Positions 1 through 6,169 of a stretch of 10,206 bases of DNA are shown here, piece by piece (position 1 is the stretch's first letter; each line of letters opens with the position of its first letter). Source of the DNA: Rubrobacter sp. (GTDB taxonomy: Bacteria; Actinomycetota; Rubrobacteria; Rubrobacterales; Rubrobacteraceae); the NCBI GenBank assembly GCA_013815575.1, contig JACDFX010000021.1, forward strand, positions 1-10,206, written 5' to 3'. The notes under the pieces were generated by a model. It saw nothing but the letters and a program-made list of their open reading frames with translations. It ran no database searches and was not told the origin of the DNA. Made by a program: the position numbers and the translations under genes.

Positions 1-287
1 TCGAGGAGCGACGCCGCATCTTCGGCGAGAAGCGCGCCCTCTTTACGGGTTTCTTCGACAGGGTCGGCCTGGAGTACCTCCCCACGGACGCGAGTTTCTA
101 CCTCTGGGTGGCCGTCCCGGACGGGGGCGACGAAGCCTACGCGATGCGCCTCCTGGAAGAGAGCATCGTCGTCGCGCCGGGACGGTCCTTCGGGGCAGGC
201 GGCGAAGGCTACGTGCGGGTCGCGCTCGTGCCGGGGCTGGAGGAGTGCCGGCGGGCTATAGGGCGGTGGGAGCGCCTCCGCTCCTGA
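1..287 (+). CDS. dapC: DapC-like aminotransferase, C-terminal fragment
   Basis: This is the 3' end of a fold-type I PLP aminotransferase whose 5' part lies outside the window; codons are in frame from base 3 and the TGA stop is at 285-287. About 94 residues are visible. They carry the small-domain signature of the class I/II family: an ASFYLWV segment, then VAPGRSFGAGGEGYVRVAL, where the last arginine is the expected contact for the substrate alpha-carboxylate. The family includes N-succinyl-LL-diaminopimelate:2-oxoglutarate aminotransferase (DapC), which acts between DapD and DapE in lysine and peptidoglycan precursor synthesis. Placement directly before dapD and dapE is the main reason for calling DapC rather than another aminotransferase; the lysine-bearing PLP domain is not visible. 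The 101-nt gap to dapD contains a separate promoter candidate, so the two genes need not be strictly co-transcribed. Confidence 0.8.
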   Translation, partial: EERRRIFGEKRALFTGFFDRVGLEYLPTDASFYLWVAVPDGGDEAYAMRLLEESIVVAPGRSFGAGGEGYVRVALVPGLEECRRAIGRWERLRS

Positions 288-334
288 GGCGAAGCTCGCG
301 GTCTGCCGAGTACCGGGGGTCCGGCCCGGCGTCC

Positions 335-343
335 TGCTAAACT
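335..343 (+). promoter_or_regulatory. Extended -10 promoter candidate for dapD-dapE
   Basis: The word TGCTAAACT gives the extended -10 TG dinucleotide one base before a TAAACT hexamer. No good -35 hexamer is seen 16-18 nt upstream, which is common for extended -10 promoters. Transcription would begin near 350, leaving a leader of about 40 nt with the GGAGG ribosome site at 374-378. A near-identical word, TGCTAAAAT, occurs at 10194-10202. The assignment is by motif only. Confidence 0.45.
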
Positions 344-388
344 GCGCGTTTCCGACGCAGGCGCTGGCATACCGGAGGGAAAGATCGC

Positions 389-1195
389 GTGAGAGAGAAG
401 ATCGAGGCCGCTTTCGAGGACCGCAAGTTGCTCGAAGGCGAGGAGCATCGCCGGGCCGTCCTGGAGACGGTGGATGCGCTGGACCGCGGGGAGTTGCGGG
501 TCGCCGAGAAGCACGGTGACGAATGGACATCCAACGCGTGGGTGATGAAGGCGATCAACCTGTACTTCACCGTCGCCGGTATGGAGACCATCGAGGCCGG
601 GCCCTTCGAGTACTACGACAAGATCCCCACGAAAAAGAACCTGAAGGAGGCCGGCGTCCGCGTCGTCCCGCCCGGGACGATTCGCTACGGGGCCTTCGTC
701 GAGCCTGGCGTCGTCGTGATGCCCGGCTACGTTAATATCGGCTCCTACGTCGGCGGCGGCACGATGGTGGATACGTGGGCGACGGTCGGGTCCGGGGCCC
801 AGATAGGCAGGAACGTGCACCTGGCCGGCGGTGTCGGCATCGGCGGCGTGCTGGAGCCGCCGGGCGCGATGCCCGTGGTCATCGAGGACGACGCTTTTAT
901 CGGATCCAGGTGTGTGGTGGTCGAGGGCGTGCGCGTCGAGGAGGGCGCGGTACTCGGGGCGAACGTGGTCTTGACGGGCTCGACCAGGATCATCGACGTC
1001 ACCGGCGAGGAGGAGGTCGTCTACAGGGGCCGGGTCCCCGCCCGCTCGGTCGTGGTAGCCGGTACCCGTGCCCGCGAGTTCCCCGCGGGCTCTTACCAGC
1101 TTCAGACCGCCCTGATCGTTGGCGAACGCCGCGAGTCAACCGATAGGAAGACGTCCCTGAACGAGGCCCTGCGCGAGTTCGGGGTCGGCGCGTGA
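389..1195 (+). CDS. dapD: 2,3,4,5-tetrahydropyridine-2,6-dicarboxylate N-succinyltransferase
   Basis: DapD transfers succinate from succinyl-CoA to tetrahydrodipicolinate in the cytoplasm, opening the succinylase branch to meso-diaminopimelate and lysine. The 268-residue protein has an alpha-helical N-terminal domain (about 1-95) with the RVAEK and EYYDKIPTK segments. It is followed by a left-handed beta-helix of hexapeptide repeats (about 100-225) containing MPGYVNIGSYV, MVDTWATVGS and HLAGGVGIGGVLEP. Asp128 (in MVDTW) and Glu179 (in VVEGV) match the acidic active-site pair known in the family. Length and motifs fit the E. coli-type DapD (274 aa), not the longer divergent form typical of mycobacteria and many other actinobacteria. 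The start is GTG at 389, placed 10 nt after GGAGG (374-378). The stop overlaps the dapE start (GTGA), implying translational coupling. Confidence 0.96.
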   Translation: MREKIEAAFEDRKLLEGEEHRRAVLETVDALDRGELRVAEKHGDEWTSNAWVMKAINLYFTVAGMETIEAGPFEYYDKIPTKKNLKEAGVRVVPPGTIRYGAFVEPGVVVMPGYVNIGSYVGGGTMVDTWATVGSGAQIGRNVHLAGGVGIGGVLEPPGAMPVVIEDDAFIGSRCVVVEGVRVEEGAVLGANVVLTGSTRIIDVTGEEEVVYRGRVPARSVVVAGTRAREFPAGSYQLQTALIVGERRESTDRKTSLNEALREFGVGA

Positions 1196-2250
1196 GGGAG
1201 CGGCTGCTGGAGTCCCTCCTCTTCTTCCTGGAGCGTCCCAGCGTCACCGGCGGGGAGAAGGCCCTCTGCGACGACCTGGAAGCGCGGATCGGCCGCGCCC
1301 CGGGCTGGGAGATCCAACGCATCTCCAACAACCTCATGGTGCGCCGCCGGGAGCCGGACCCATCCCGCCAAAAGGTCGTCTTCGCCGGGCACCTGGACAC
1401 CGTGCCGCAGCCGGAGGAGCCCATCGAGGTCCGCGTCGAGGGCGACCGGGTCTACGGTCGGGGCGCCTCGGACATGAAGGCCGGGGACGCGATGATGCTC
1501 ACGCTCCTGGAGGACTTCGATTGGGAGTCGGGCCGCTTCGAGCCACAGTTAGTCTTCTACGAGCGGGAGGAGGGACCCTTCGCGGAGAACGGGCTCGAGG
1601 CCGTCTTCGCCGGGAGCCCGTGGGTGCTGGAGGCGGACCTCGCCATCGTGCCGGAGCCGACGACCGGGGCCCTGGAGGTCGGGTGCGTCGGGACGTCGCA
1701 GGTCGAGGTCACGTTTCGGGGCAAGTCGTCCCACGCGGCGAGGCCCTGGCAGGGGGAGAACGCGATCACCAAGGCCGGCAGGTTCCTCGCGGCGCTCCAC
1801 GAGCGGCCCGCCGAAGAGGTGGTCGTGGACGGCCTCTCCTTCTACGAGGTCCTGACGCCGACGACGGCACGGGGTGGTCGGGCCAAGAATATCGTCCCCG
1901 ACTCGTTCTGGGTCAACGTCAACCACCGCTTCGCCCCGGGCAAGGACATAGACGACGTCAAGCGCCTCTTCGACGGGCTGTTGGGCGACGAGGCGACCTA
2001 CGAGATCCCGGACTTCGCCCCGAGCGGCTCGGTAGACCTGGACAACCCGCTGCTACAGGAACTCATCGCGACCGGCCTGGAAGTGCGCCCCAAGCAAGCC
2101 TGGACCGACGTAGCCCGCTTCGCAGAACGCGGGGTAGCCGCCGTCAACTTCGGGCCCGGCTCTCCCTCCCAGGCCCACCAGGACGACGAGCATGCCGAGC
2201 TGCCGCTGCTCGAAGACTGCTACCGGCGTCTGCAGAGTTTCATGGGTTAG
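1192..2250 (+). CDS. dapE: Succinyl-diaminopimelate desuccinylase
   Basis: DapE is a cytoplasmic di-zinc M20-family hydrolase that removes succinate from N-succinyl-LL-diaminopimelate. The 352-residue protein shows the complete M20 active site: His67 and Asp69 in AGHLDTV, bridging Asp94 in GASDMK, the Glu126/Glu127 pair in YEREEGPF (general base plus metal ligand), Glu155 in VPEPT, and His329 in SQAHQDDEH. The dimerisation lid domain lies at about 165-275 and begins with GKSSHAARPWQGENA, whose His181 is the residue expected to reach into the partner's active site. Size and the PEPT and AKNIVPD segments fit the actinobacterial/Gram-positive DapE subfamily. The GTG start overlaps the dapD stop by 4 nt (GTGA), so the two are translationally coupled and deliver consecutive lysine-pathway activities. 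No truncation or missing ligand is seen. Confidence 0.95.
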   Translation: MRERLLESLLFFLERPSVTGGEKALCDDLEARIGRAPGWEIQRISNNLMVRRREPDPSRQKVVFAGHLDTVPQPEEPIEVRVEGDRVYGRGASDMKAGDAMMLTLLEDFDWESGRFEPQLVFYEREEGPFAENGLEAVFAGSPWVLEADLAIVPEPTTGALEVGCVGTSQVEVTFRGKSSHAARPWQGENAITKAGRFLAALHERPAEEVVVDGLSFYEVLTPTTARGGRAKNIVPDSFWVNVNHRFAPGKDIDDVKRLFDGLLGDEATYEIPDFAPSGSVDLDNPLLQELIATGLEVRPKQAWTDVARFAERGVAAVNFGPGSPSQAHQDDEHAELPLLEDCYRRLQSFMG

Positions 2251-2253
2251 AGG

Positions 2254-2430
2254 TTTTGAGGTTTTCGCCGATAGGTCAGGCAGTCGTCGGTGTCGCTTCG
2301 AGTTCGCATTACGGCCTTCACATACCGCAGCGATATTCATGATTCGGGAGAGGCGAAGAGATCTGAACCCCGAACCCGGAGTCCCCAAAGCCCGGAGCCC
2401 AAAACCTCAAAGCCTGAAAAACCCGAAACC
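2254..2430. repeat. C-rich intergenic tract with inverted short words
   Basis: The gap between dapE and the next gene carries TTTTGAGGTTTT at 2254-2265 and a near-perfect inverted copy, AAAACCTCAAAG, at 2401-2412, about 135 nt apart. From about 2366 to 2430 the + strand is a string of loosely related C-rich words (CCCGAACCCGGAG, CCCCAAAGCCCGGAG, CCCAAAACC, CCCGAAACC), with strong purine/pyrimidine alternation and few other features. It is not a CRISPR array because unit length and spacing are irregular. Whether it is a dispersed element, a weak terminator for dapE or degenerate low-complexity DNA cannot be told from one copy. Confidence 0.5.
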
Positions 2431-2432
2431 TA

Positions 2433-2438
2433 TATAAT
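2433..2438 (+). promoter_or_regulatory. Consensus -10 box (TATAAT) for the substrate-binding protein gene
   Basis: A perfect TATAAT lies 32 nt upstream of the ATG at 2471, at the end of the C-rich tract. No clear TTGACA-like -35 hexamer is present 16-18 nt upstream, nor an extended -10 TG. The resulting leader would be about 27 nt, just enough for the AAGGAGG ribosome site. This is the only A/T-rich block in the intergenic region. Confidence 0.45.
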
Positions 2439-2470
2439 CCGGCTGGGGAAAGCGATAGTAAGGAGGATGC

Positions 2471-3811
2471 ATGCGGCGCACAAGGATCGGCCGTGGTCCG
2501 GGCAGAGGCATGAGCCGTAAAGACTTTTTGAAGACGGGTGGTGCGGGTCTCGCGGGGGCGGCGCTTCTCGGGAGCGGTGCGTTGGCTGGTTGCGGCGGCG
2601 GGGGTGCCGAGGGCGACGACATCGTCTTCTCCTGGGGTCCCGACGACACGGGGGTCTTGCCGAAGCTGATCGAGGCCTTCAACAAGCAGAGCGACGGCTT
2701 CAAGGTCACCTACAGGGAGATGCCTTCTGACACGGGCGAGTACTTCGACCAGCTCAGGACGCAGTTCCAGGCCGGGGCCAGCGACATAGACGTGATCGGG
2801 GGCGACGTCATCTGGCCCGCCCAGTTCGCCGGCAACGGCTACATCGCCGACCTCTCGGACCGCTTCACGGACAGCGACCAGTTCCTGCCGGGCCCGATGG
2901 AGGCCATGAGGTTCGAGGACGGGATCTTCGGCGTTCCCTGGTACACCGACGCGGGCCTCCTCTACTACCGACAGGACCTGCTGGAGAAGGCCGGTTTCTC
3001 CGAACCGCCCGAGACCTGGGAAGATCTCGCCGAGCAGGCCAAAAAGACTCAGCAGGACGCGGGCGTGCAGTTCGGGTTCGTCTTCCAGGGGGCCGAGTAC
3101 GAGGGCGGCGTGTGCAACGGGCTCGAGTACATCTGGACCCACGGCGGCGACGTGCTCGACCCGAACGACCCGAACAAGGTAGTAGTGGAGAGCCCCGAGT
3201 CCGTGGCGGGCCTCACGACCCAGCGGGCCATGATCGAGGACGGCGTCACCACCCGCGCCGTGCTCCAGTACCAGGAAGACGAGTCGCACGGCGCCTTCGT
3301 GCGCGGGGACTCCGTCTTTTTGCGCAACTGGCCCTACGTCTACGCCCTCCTCTCCAACCCGGATGAGTCCGAGATCAAGCCGAGGCAAGTCGGCGTCACC
3401 TCGCTCCCCGTGAGCGGCGGGAAGAGCGCGAGCGCTCTGGGCGGATGGAACTTCTTAGTCAACGCCGCCTCGGAGAAGCAGGATCAGGCCTGGGAATTCA
3501 TCCGGTGGATGACGGAGCCGGAGCAGCTCAAGAAGAACGCGCTCGAAGGCTCCAGGCTGCCCGTCCGGCGCGAGCTCTACGAGGATTCGGAGATCCTGGA
3601 CAACGTCCCCGTAGCCAGGCTCGGCAAGGACGTCATCATTCAGAACTCCCGCCCCAGGCCCGTCTCCCCCGTCTACTCGGACATCTCCCTGGAAATGGCT
3701 GAAAAGTTCAGCGCCTCCCTCGCCGGCGAGATGTCCCCCGAAGAGGCCGTAGCCACGCTCCAGGAAGAGATGTCGAGCCTGGTCAAACAGGGACAGGAGG
3801 CCGCGAGTTAG
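2471..3811 (+). CDS. ABC transporter family-1 extracellular substrate-binding lipoprotein
   Basis: This 446-residue protein is a probable membrane-anchored sugar-binding protein of the bacterial extracellular solute-binding family 1, the maltose/trehalose/multiple-sugar class. The N-terminus has a basic region, a SRKDFLKT segment (15-22) that resembles a Tat motif but with Arg-Lys in place of Arg-Arg, a hydrophobic stretch (24-39), and a lipobox LAGC with the lipidated cysteine at 41, followed by a Gly-rich linker. Family segments follow: VFSWGPDDTGVLPKLIEAF (52-70), the ASDIDVIGGDVIWPAQFA region, GVPWYTDAGLLYYRQDLL (154-171), and ALGGWNFLVNAA before a Trp-rich helix in the C-lobe. ATG 2471 was chosen because AAGGAGG lies four bases before it; an in-frame ATG at 2510 with a poorer site would give a protein starting at MSRKDF. 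No permease or ATPase gene adjoins it, so the partners are encoded elsewhere. The ligand cannot be read from sequence. Confidence 0.88.
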   Translation: MRRTRIGRGPGRGMSRKDFLKTGGAGLAGAALLGSGALAGCGGGGAEGDDIVFSWGPDDTGVLPKLIEAFNKQSDGFKVTYREMPSDTGEYFDQLRTQFQAGASDIDVIGGDVIWPAQFAGNGYIADLSDRFTDSDQFLPGPMEAMRFEDGIFGVPWYTDAGLLYYRQDLLEKAGFSEPPETWEDLAEQAKKTQQDAGVQFGFVFQGAEYEGGVCNGLEYIWTHGGDVLDPNDPNKVVVESPESVAGLTTQRAMIEDGVTTRAVLQYQEDESHGAFVRGDSVFLRNWPYVYALLSNPDESEIKPRQVGVTSLPVSGGKSASALGGWNFLVNAASEKQDQAWEFIRWMTEPEQLKKNALEGSRLPVRRELYEDSEILDNVPVARLGKDVIIQNSRPRPVSPVYSDISLEMAEKFSASLAGEMSPEEAVATLQEEMSSLVKQGQEAAS

Positions 3812-3816
3812 GCATC

Positions 3817-3868
3817 AGGCTTTCGGGGTGAAGATGTTGGTCTTCGATTCTCCCGACGGCTGAAGCCT
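3817..3868. terminator. Nested stem-loop between convergent genes
   Basis: Three nested inverted segments lie between the two convergent stop codons: AGGCTT (3817-3822) with AAGCCT (3863-3868), TCGGG (3823-3827) with CCCGA (3852-3856), and GAAGA (3830-3834) with TCTTC (3841-3845) around a TGTTGG loop. The fold is imperfect, with a six-base bulge on the right arm and no T-tract. It could serve both strands as a bidirectional terminator. The call is from hand pairing only. Confidence 0.4.
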
Positions 3869-3882
3869 AGAACCCAATGCCT

Positions 3883-5076
3883 CTACTCCGGGTTCGTCCT
3901 CAATCGGGCCCTAAGAAAGTCGAAGAAGACCCGGAGGACGGCGACGGTGGGGACGGCGAAGACGACGCCGGCGAGGCCGGCCAACTCGCCGCCGCCAATG
4001 ACGGCGAGCAGGACGAGTATGGGGTGGACGTGGAGGGCGTTGCCCTGGATGCGGGGGGTCAAGAAGTTGCCTTCGAACTGCTGGATCAGGGTGTAGACCA
4101 CGACCACCAGGATGACGCGCGTCGTCGTCGACTCTATGGTTGGCGAAGCGTCCTCAAAGACTGCGGCCACGATAACGGCCGGTATCCCGCCCAGAAAAGC
4201 CCCGAGGTACGGGATGATCGCCGTGGCCGAGACCCACGCGCCGAGCAGGATAGCGTAGGGCACGTCGAGCAGGTAGAGGGCGAGCGAGGCGAGGGAACCC
4301 TGGATCACGACGACCACGGCGAGCCCGCCGAGGTAGCGCGAGAGCGACTCGCCGAAGGCGTTCCACAAATCGCGGAAGTCACGCCGGTAGGACCTGGGCG
4401 CGGACCGCAGGTAGGCGGCCTTGACCATGCGCACGTCGGCGAGCAGGTAGACCCCCACGAAGAGCACCCCGAAGAGGGCCACCCCGAACCCGAAGGCCCG
4501 CGGGATAAAGCCGACCAGGCCGCGGAGCACGTTCTCCGTGAGGTCCCTGGCGCGGTCGAAGAGGTCGTCGACCAGACTCCTTCCGAACTCCTCCGGGTCA
4601 GAACTCGGGAGCAGGTTGCGTTCGTCCAGGAAGCCGATCAAGTCCACAAAGAGCCGGTTGGCCCCGTTGGCTATGGTGGGCACCTGAACCACGAGGTCCC
4701 GTAACTGCTGGATGAGCAGCGGCACGAGGTAGAAGAGGGCGAGCGTGATGAGGCCGAGCAGGCCAAGCACGGTCACAAGTATCGCGACCGGCCTGGGCAT
4801 GACGTGGGAGAGCGCCCGTACCGGAAACGAGAGAACGATCGCGAGCGCCATCCCCCCAAGCGCGACTATCGGTACGGTCGGCGCGGCGTACAAAAACAGC
4901 GCGAGCACCACGACGACCAGCGCGACGATGCCCGCGAGCACCCGCGCGGAGACGTAGATCGGGGTCGGCTGGCCCCCGGCCGCGGGGCCCGCACCGCCCT
5001 TCTCCCCGCCGGAGCCCATCCTCGCGCCGCGCCCCAGCGCCTTCCGCAAGGCCCCGAGCAACCCGTTCCGCTTCAT
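3883..5076 (-). CDS. AI-2E family (PerM/TqsA-type) membrane transporter
   Basis: This 397-residue polytopic membrane protein belongs to the AI-2E transporter family (formerly UPF0118). A cytoplasmic basic and Gly-rich N-terminus (1-38) precedes hydrophobic segments at about 45-64, 68-86, 97-122, 193-213, 250-271, 275-307, 320-333 and 352-385. Between segments 3 and 4 is the large soluble loop typical of the family (about 125-190). Diagnostic C-terminal motifs are IIPYLGAFLGGIPA (287-300), QQFEGNFLTPRIQG (332-345) and HPILVLLAVIGGGELAGLAG (351-370). Characterised members export autoinducer-2 or act as ion/H+ antiporters, so substrate is not predictable by family alone. Start is ATG at 5076 with only a weak purine-rich site (GGGAAAG). 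It is a single gene, convergent with the substrate-binding protein gene; no functional link between them is evident. Confidence 0.9.
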   Translation of the reverse strand: MKRNGLLGALRKALGRGARMGSGGEKGGAGPAAGGQPTPIYVSARVLAGIVALVVVVLALFLYAAPTVPIVALGGMALAIVLSFPVRALSHVMPRPVAILVTVLGLLGLITLALFYLVPLLIQQLRDLVVQVPTIANGANRLFVDLIGFLDERNLLPSSDPEEFGRSLVDDLFDRARDLTENVLRGLVGFIPRAFGFGVALFGVLFVGVYLLADVRMVKAAYLRSAPRSYRRDFRDLWNAFGESLSRYLGGLAVVVVIQGSLASLALYLLDVPYAILLGAWVSATAIIPYLGAFLGGIPAVIVAAVFEDASPTIESTTTRVILVVVVYTLIQQFEGNFLTPRIQGNALHVHPILVLLAVIGGGELAGLAGVVFAVPTVAVLRVFFDFLRARLRTNPE

Positions 5077-5111
5077 CTTTCCCGGTTCTCCCGGTACGAG
5101 ATCACACCCAC

Positions 5112-5117
5112 ATTCTA
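5112..5117 (-). promoter_or_regulatory. Possible -10 box for the AI-2E gene
   Basis: TAGAAT on the - strand lies 35 nt upstream of the ATG at 5076 and matches five of six positions of the -10 consensus. No convincing -35 hexamer precedes it at normal spacing. The predicted leader is about 29 nt. Confidence 0.3.
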
Positions 5118-5148
5118 CGCGTGCGAGGGCATCCGAACCCGACCGTAT

Positions 5149-5171
5149 CTGACGCTACACATATCCGTCAG
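5149..5171. repeat. Inverted repeat CTGACG-N11-CGTCAG
   Basis: Perfect six-base arms (5149-5154 and 5166-5171) are separated by 11 bases, about one helical turn plus, so the arm centres lie on similar faces of the helix. It sits just upstream of the possible AI-2E -10 box and so could be an operator for a dimeric regulator. A six-base match in 400 nt of intergenic DNA can also be chance. Confidence 0.3.
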
Positions 5172-5436
5172 GCGAAGGGTGGAAGAACGCTTCGTGATCG
5201 CAACCTGATCAGTGGCGACTGTGGGGCCCTCGATGCCGCGGCAGCCGACCGAACCACGCCGTGCGACCGTGAATCTTTATGCGCGCTTGTAACACCGTTC
5301 CTAATCCAAGCCCCGAATCTTCTCCAAACTCCCGCTCGAAGGCTCGGATTTCGCATCATTATCCAGCACGGCGCGCATCCATTAGGCCATCTTGAGAAGG
5401 CTTCTTCCACTCACTGGTGAATAGGGGCAAGGAGAA

Positions 5437-5462
5437 GGGCCGAAGCGTGGCAGCTCCGGCCC
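5437..5462 (-). terminator. Hairpin terminator candidate after the GYD gene
   Basis: Fifteen bases after the GYD stop codon, GGGCCG (5437-5442) pairs with CGGCCC (5457-5462). An inner AGC (5444-5446) pairs with GCT (5453-5455) across a GTGGCA loop; one A-C mismatch separates the stems. On the - strand it is followed by TTCTCCTTG, a pyrimidine-rich but not pure T tract. Position and GC-rich stem fit an intrinsic-type terminator in a high-GC genome. Confidence 0.5.
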
Positions 5463-5477
5463 GATGTGCTCGTGGTC

Positions 5478-5771
5478 TCAGCCGATCCGTTGGACGATTC
5501 CCGACATCTCCTCGCGGTCGTAGGCACGAAGCGTCGTGGTCCTCAAGTTTCCCCCCGAGCCCAGCTCGAGCGTCATCGCGGTGACACTCTCGTCGTCGGG
5601 GGCTTCGAGTATGGTGACCAGGTCGTAGGGACCGACGGTCCAGTAGACTTCCTCGATGCGCGCCCCGTGCTTCTGGGCGAGCCCCTCGGCTTGTTCGCGA
5701 CGCTGCACGGTGTCCTTTACGGACCTTATCCCCTGATCGGTCCAGTTCATCAAGGCTATGTAGGTGGGCAT
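5478..5771 (-). CDS. GYD domain-containing protein
   Basis: A 97-residue soluble protein of the GYD family (related to the dimeric alpha/beta ferredoxin-like fold). It opens with MPTYIALMNWTDQGI, followed by a charged helix (about 19-33). The family-defining segment, VGPYDLVTILEAPDDESV, sits at about 46-63, where GPYD stands at the usual GxYD position. It ends with a basic TTTLRAYDREE strand and helix. Length is normal for the family. No biochemical function is firmly established for GYD proteins. The ATG at 5771 follows an AAGGAGA ribosome site (complement of 5780-5787) at good spacing. The gene stands alone: about 400 nt of non-coding sequence lies on each side, a terminator-like hairpin follows it, and a repeated TGGCAC/CCCCCAA box lies about 55-85 nt upstream. 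Confidence 0.88.
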   Translation of the reverse strand: MPTYIALMNWTDQGIRSVKDTVQRREQAEGLAQKHGARIEEVYWTVGPYDLVTILEAPDDESVTAMTLELGSGGNLRTTTLRAYDREEMSGIVQRIG

Positions 5772-5824
5772 GCCTGATTTCTCCTTTCCTAACCCCTATT
5801 TCCACGCCTATGCGTTTGTATGCT

Positions 5825-5855
5825 CCCCCAAGTGGCACCCTGGCACATCCCCCAA
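5825..5855. repeat. Nested direct repeats upstream of the GYD gene
   Basis: On the + strand CCCCCAA occurs at 5825-5831 and 5849-5855. Between them TGGCAC occurs twice, at 5833-5838 and 5841-5846, with an 8-nt period. The box lies 54-84 nt upstream of the GYD start codon, where an activator or repressor site would be expected. The arrangement suggests tandem protein binding, but no known regulator consensus was recognised. Confidence 0.4.
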
Positions 5856-6129
5856 ATGAAGTATTTGTCACAAGAGCATATTGTCTAGGTTCTTGGACCG
5901 CGCAAGGCGAGGTCCGGAGAAGGCATCTTACCCGCAGTTGGGTGAATAAGGCTCGGAGAAGATCCGGGCGCCTTCGCAGATCGGGGTTAACCCGTTGCGG
6001 CGGGATTCCCCGGAGGGATTTAGCCCCTTTTCGTTCCGCATCTTCCACCGCATTCGGCGTCCCGTACACACAGACAGCGGCGAGCCCGACAGCAAACAGA
6101 ACGGGATGTGTAAGCCCTCGCCGGCATCG

Positions 6130-6152
6130 GGGGCCGGAGTCTCCCCGGCCCC
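6130..6152 (-). terminator. Hairpin terminator candidate after the MFS gene
   Basis: GGGGCCGG (6130-6137) pairs perfectly with CCGGCCCC (6145-6152) across a 7-nt loop, 17 nt after the MFS stop codon. The eight-base all-GC stem is the strongest hairpin in the gap. There is no T-tract downstream on the - strand, which is frequent for terminators of high-GC actinobacteria but leaves the function unproven. Confidence 0.5.
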
Positions 6153-6169
6153 GTGGAGATGGTCGATCT

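Larger units (their letters stand above)
5077..5477. other. Long non-coding stretch upstream of the AI-2E gene
   Basis: About 400 nt without a supportable gene. Short open frames here lack a ribosome site, family motifs and normal high-GC codon bias, and base composition is less GC-rich than the neighbours. No tRNA, rRNA or recognisable riboswitch was seen. The visible structure is a perfect CTGACG/CGTCAG inverted repeat (5149-5171), a CTGATCAG palindrome near 5205-5212, a possible -10 box (TAGAAT on the - strand, 5112-5117) for the AI-2E gene, and a terminator-like hairpin at the far end. Confidence 0.6.
5772..6169. other. Long non-coding stretch between the MFS and GYD genes
   Basis: About 400 nt with no supportable gene, tRNA or recognisable riboswitch. 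The part nearest the GYD gene (5790-5890) is distinctly A/T-richer than its surroundings and holds the leader and presumably the promoter of that gene, plus a nested direct repeat (5825-5855). No promoter with both hexamers could be fixed by eye. The part nearest the MFS gene contains a strong GC hairpin (6130-6152). Open frames crossing this stretch lack ribosome sites and motifs. Confidence 0.55.

Noticed and set aside
2366..2430. CRISPR-like or tandem repeat array
   Set aside because: The C-rich words vary in length and spacing and there are no unique spacers or cas genes.
2318..3388. A 356-codon - strand open frame opposite the substrate-binding protein gene
   Set aside because: No family motifs; it is the mirror image of a well-supported coding sequence.
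3877..4704. A 275-codon + strand open frame opposite the AI-2E gene
   Set aside because: Highly charged, repetitive Asp/Glu/Gly composition is the complement of membrane-protein codons, with no independent support.
5168..5410. An 80-codon - strand open frame in the long gap upstream of the AI-2E gene
   Set aside because: GTG start without ribosome site, no recognisable domain and unusual codon use; treated as non-coding.
5833..5846. Sigma-54 promoter suggested by TGGCAC
   Set aside because: Neither TGGCAC copy is followed by the TTGC element at the required five-base spacing.
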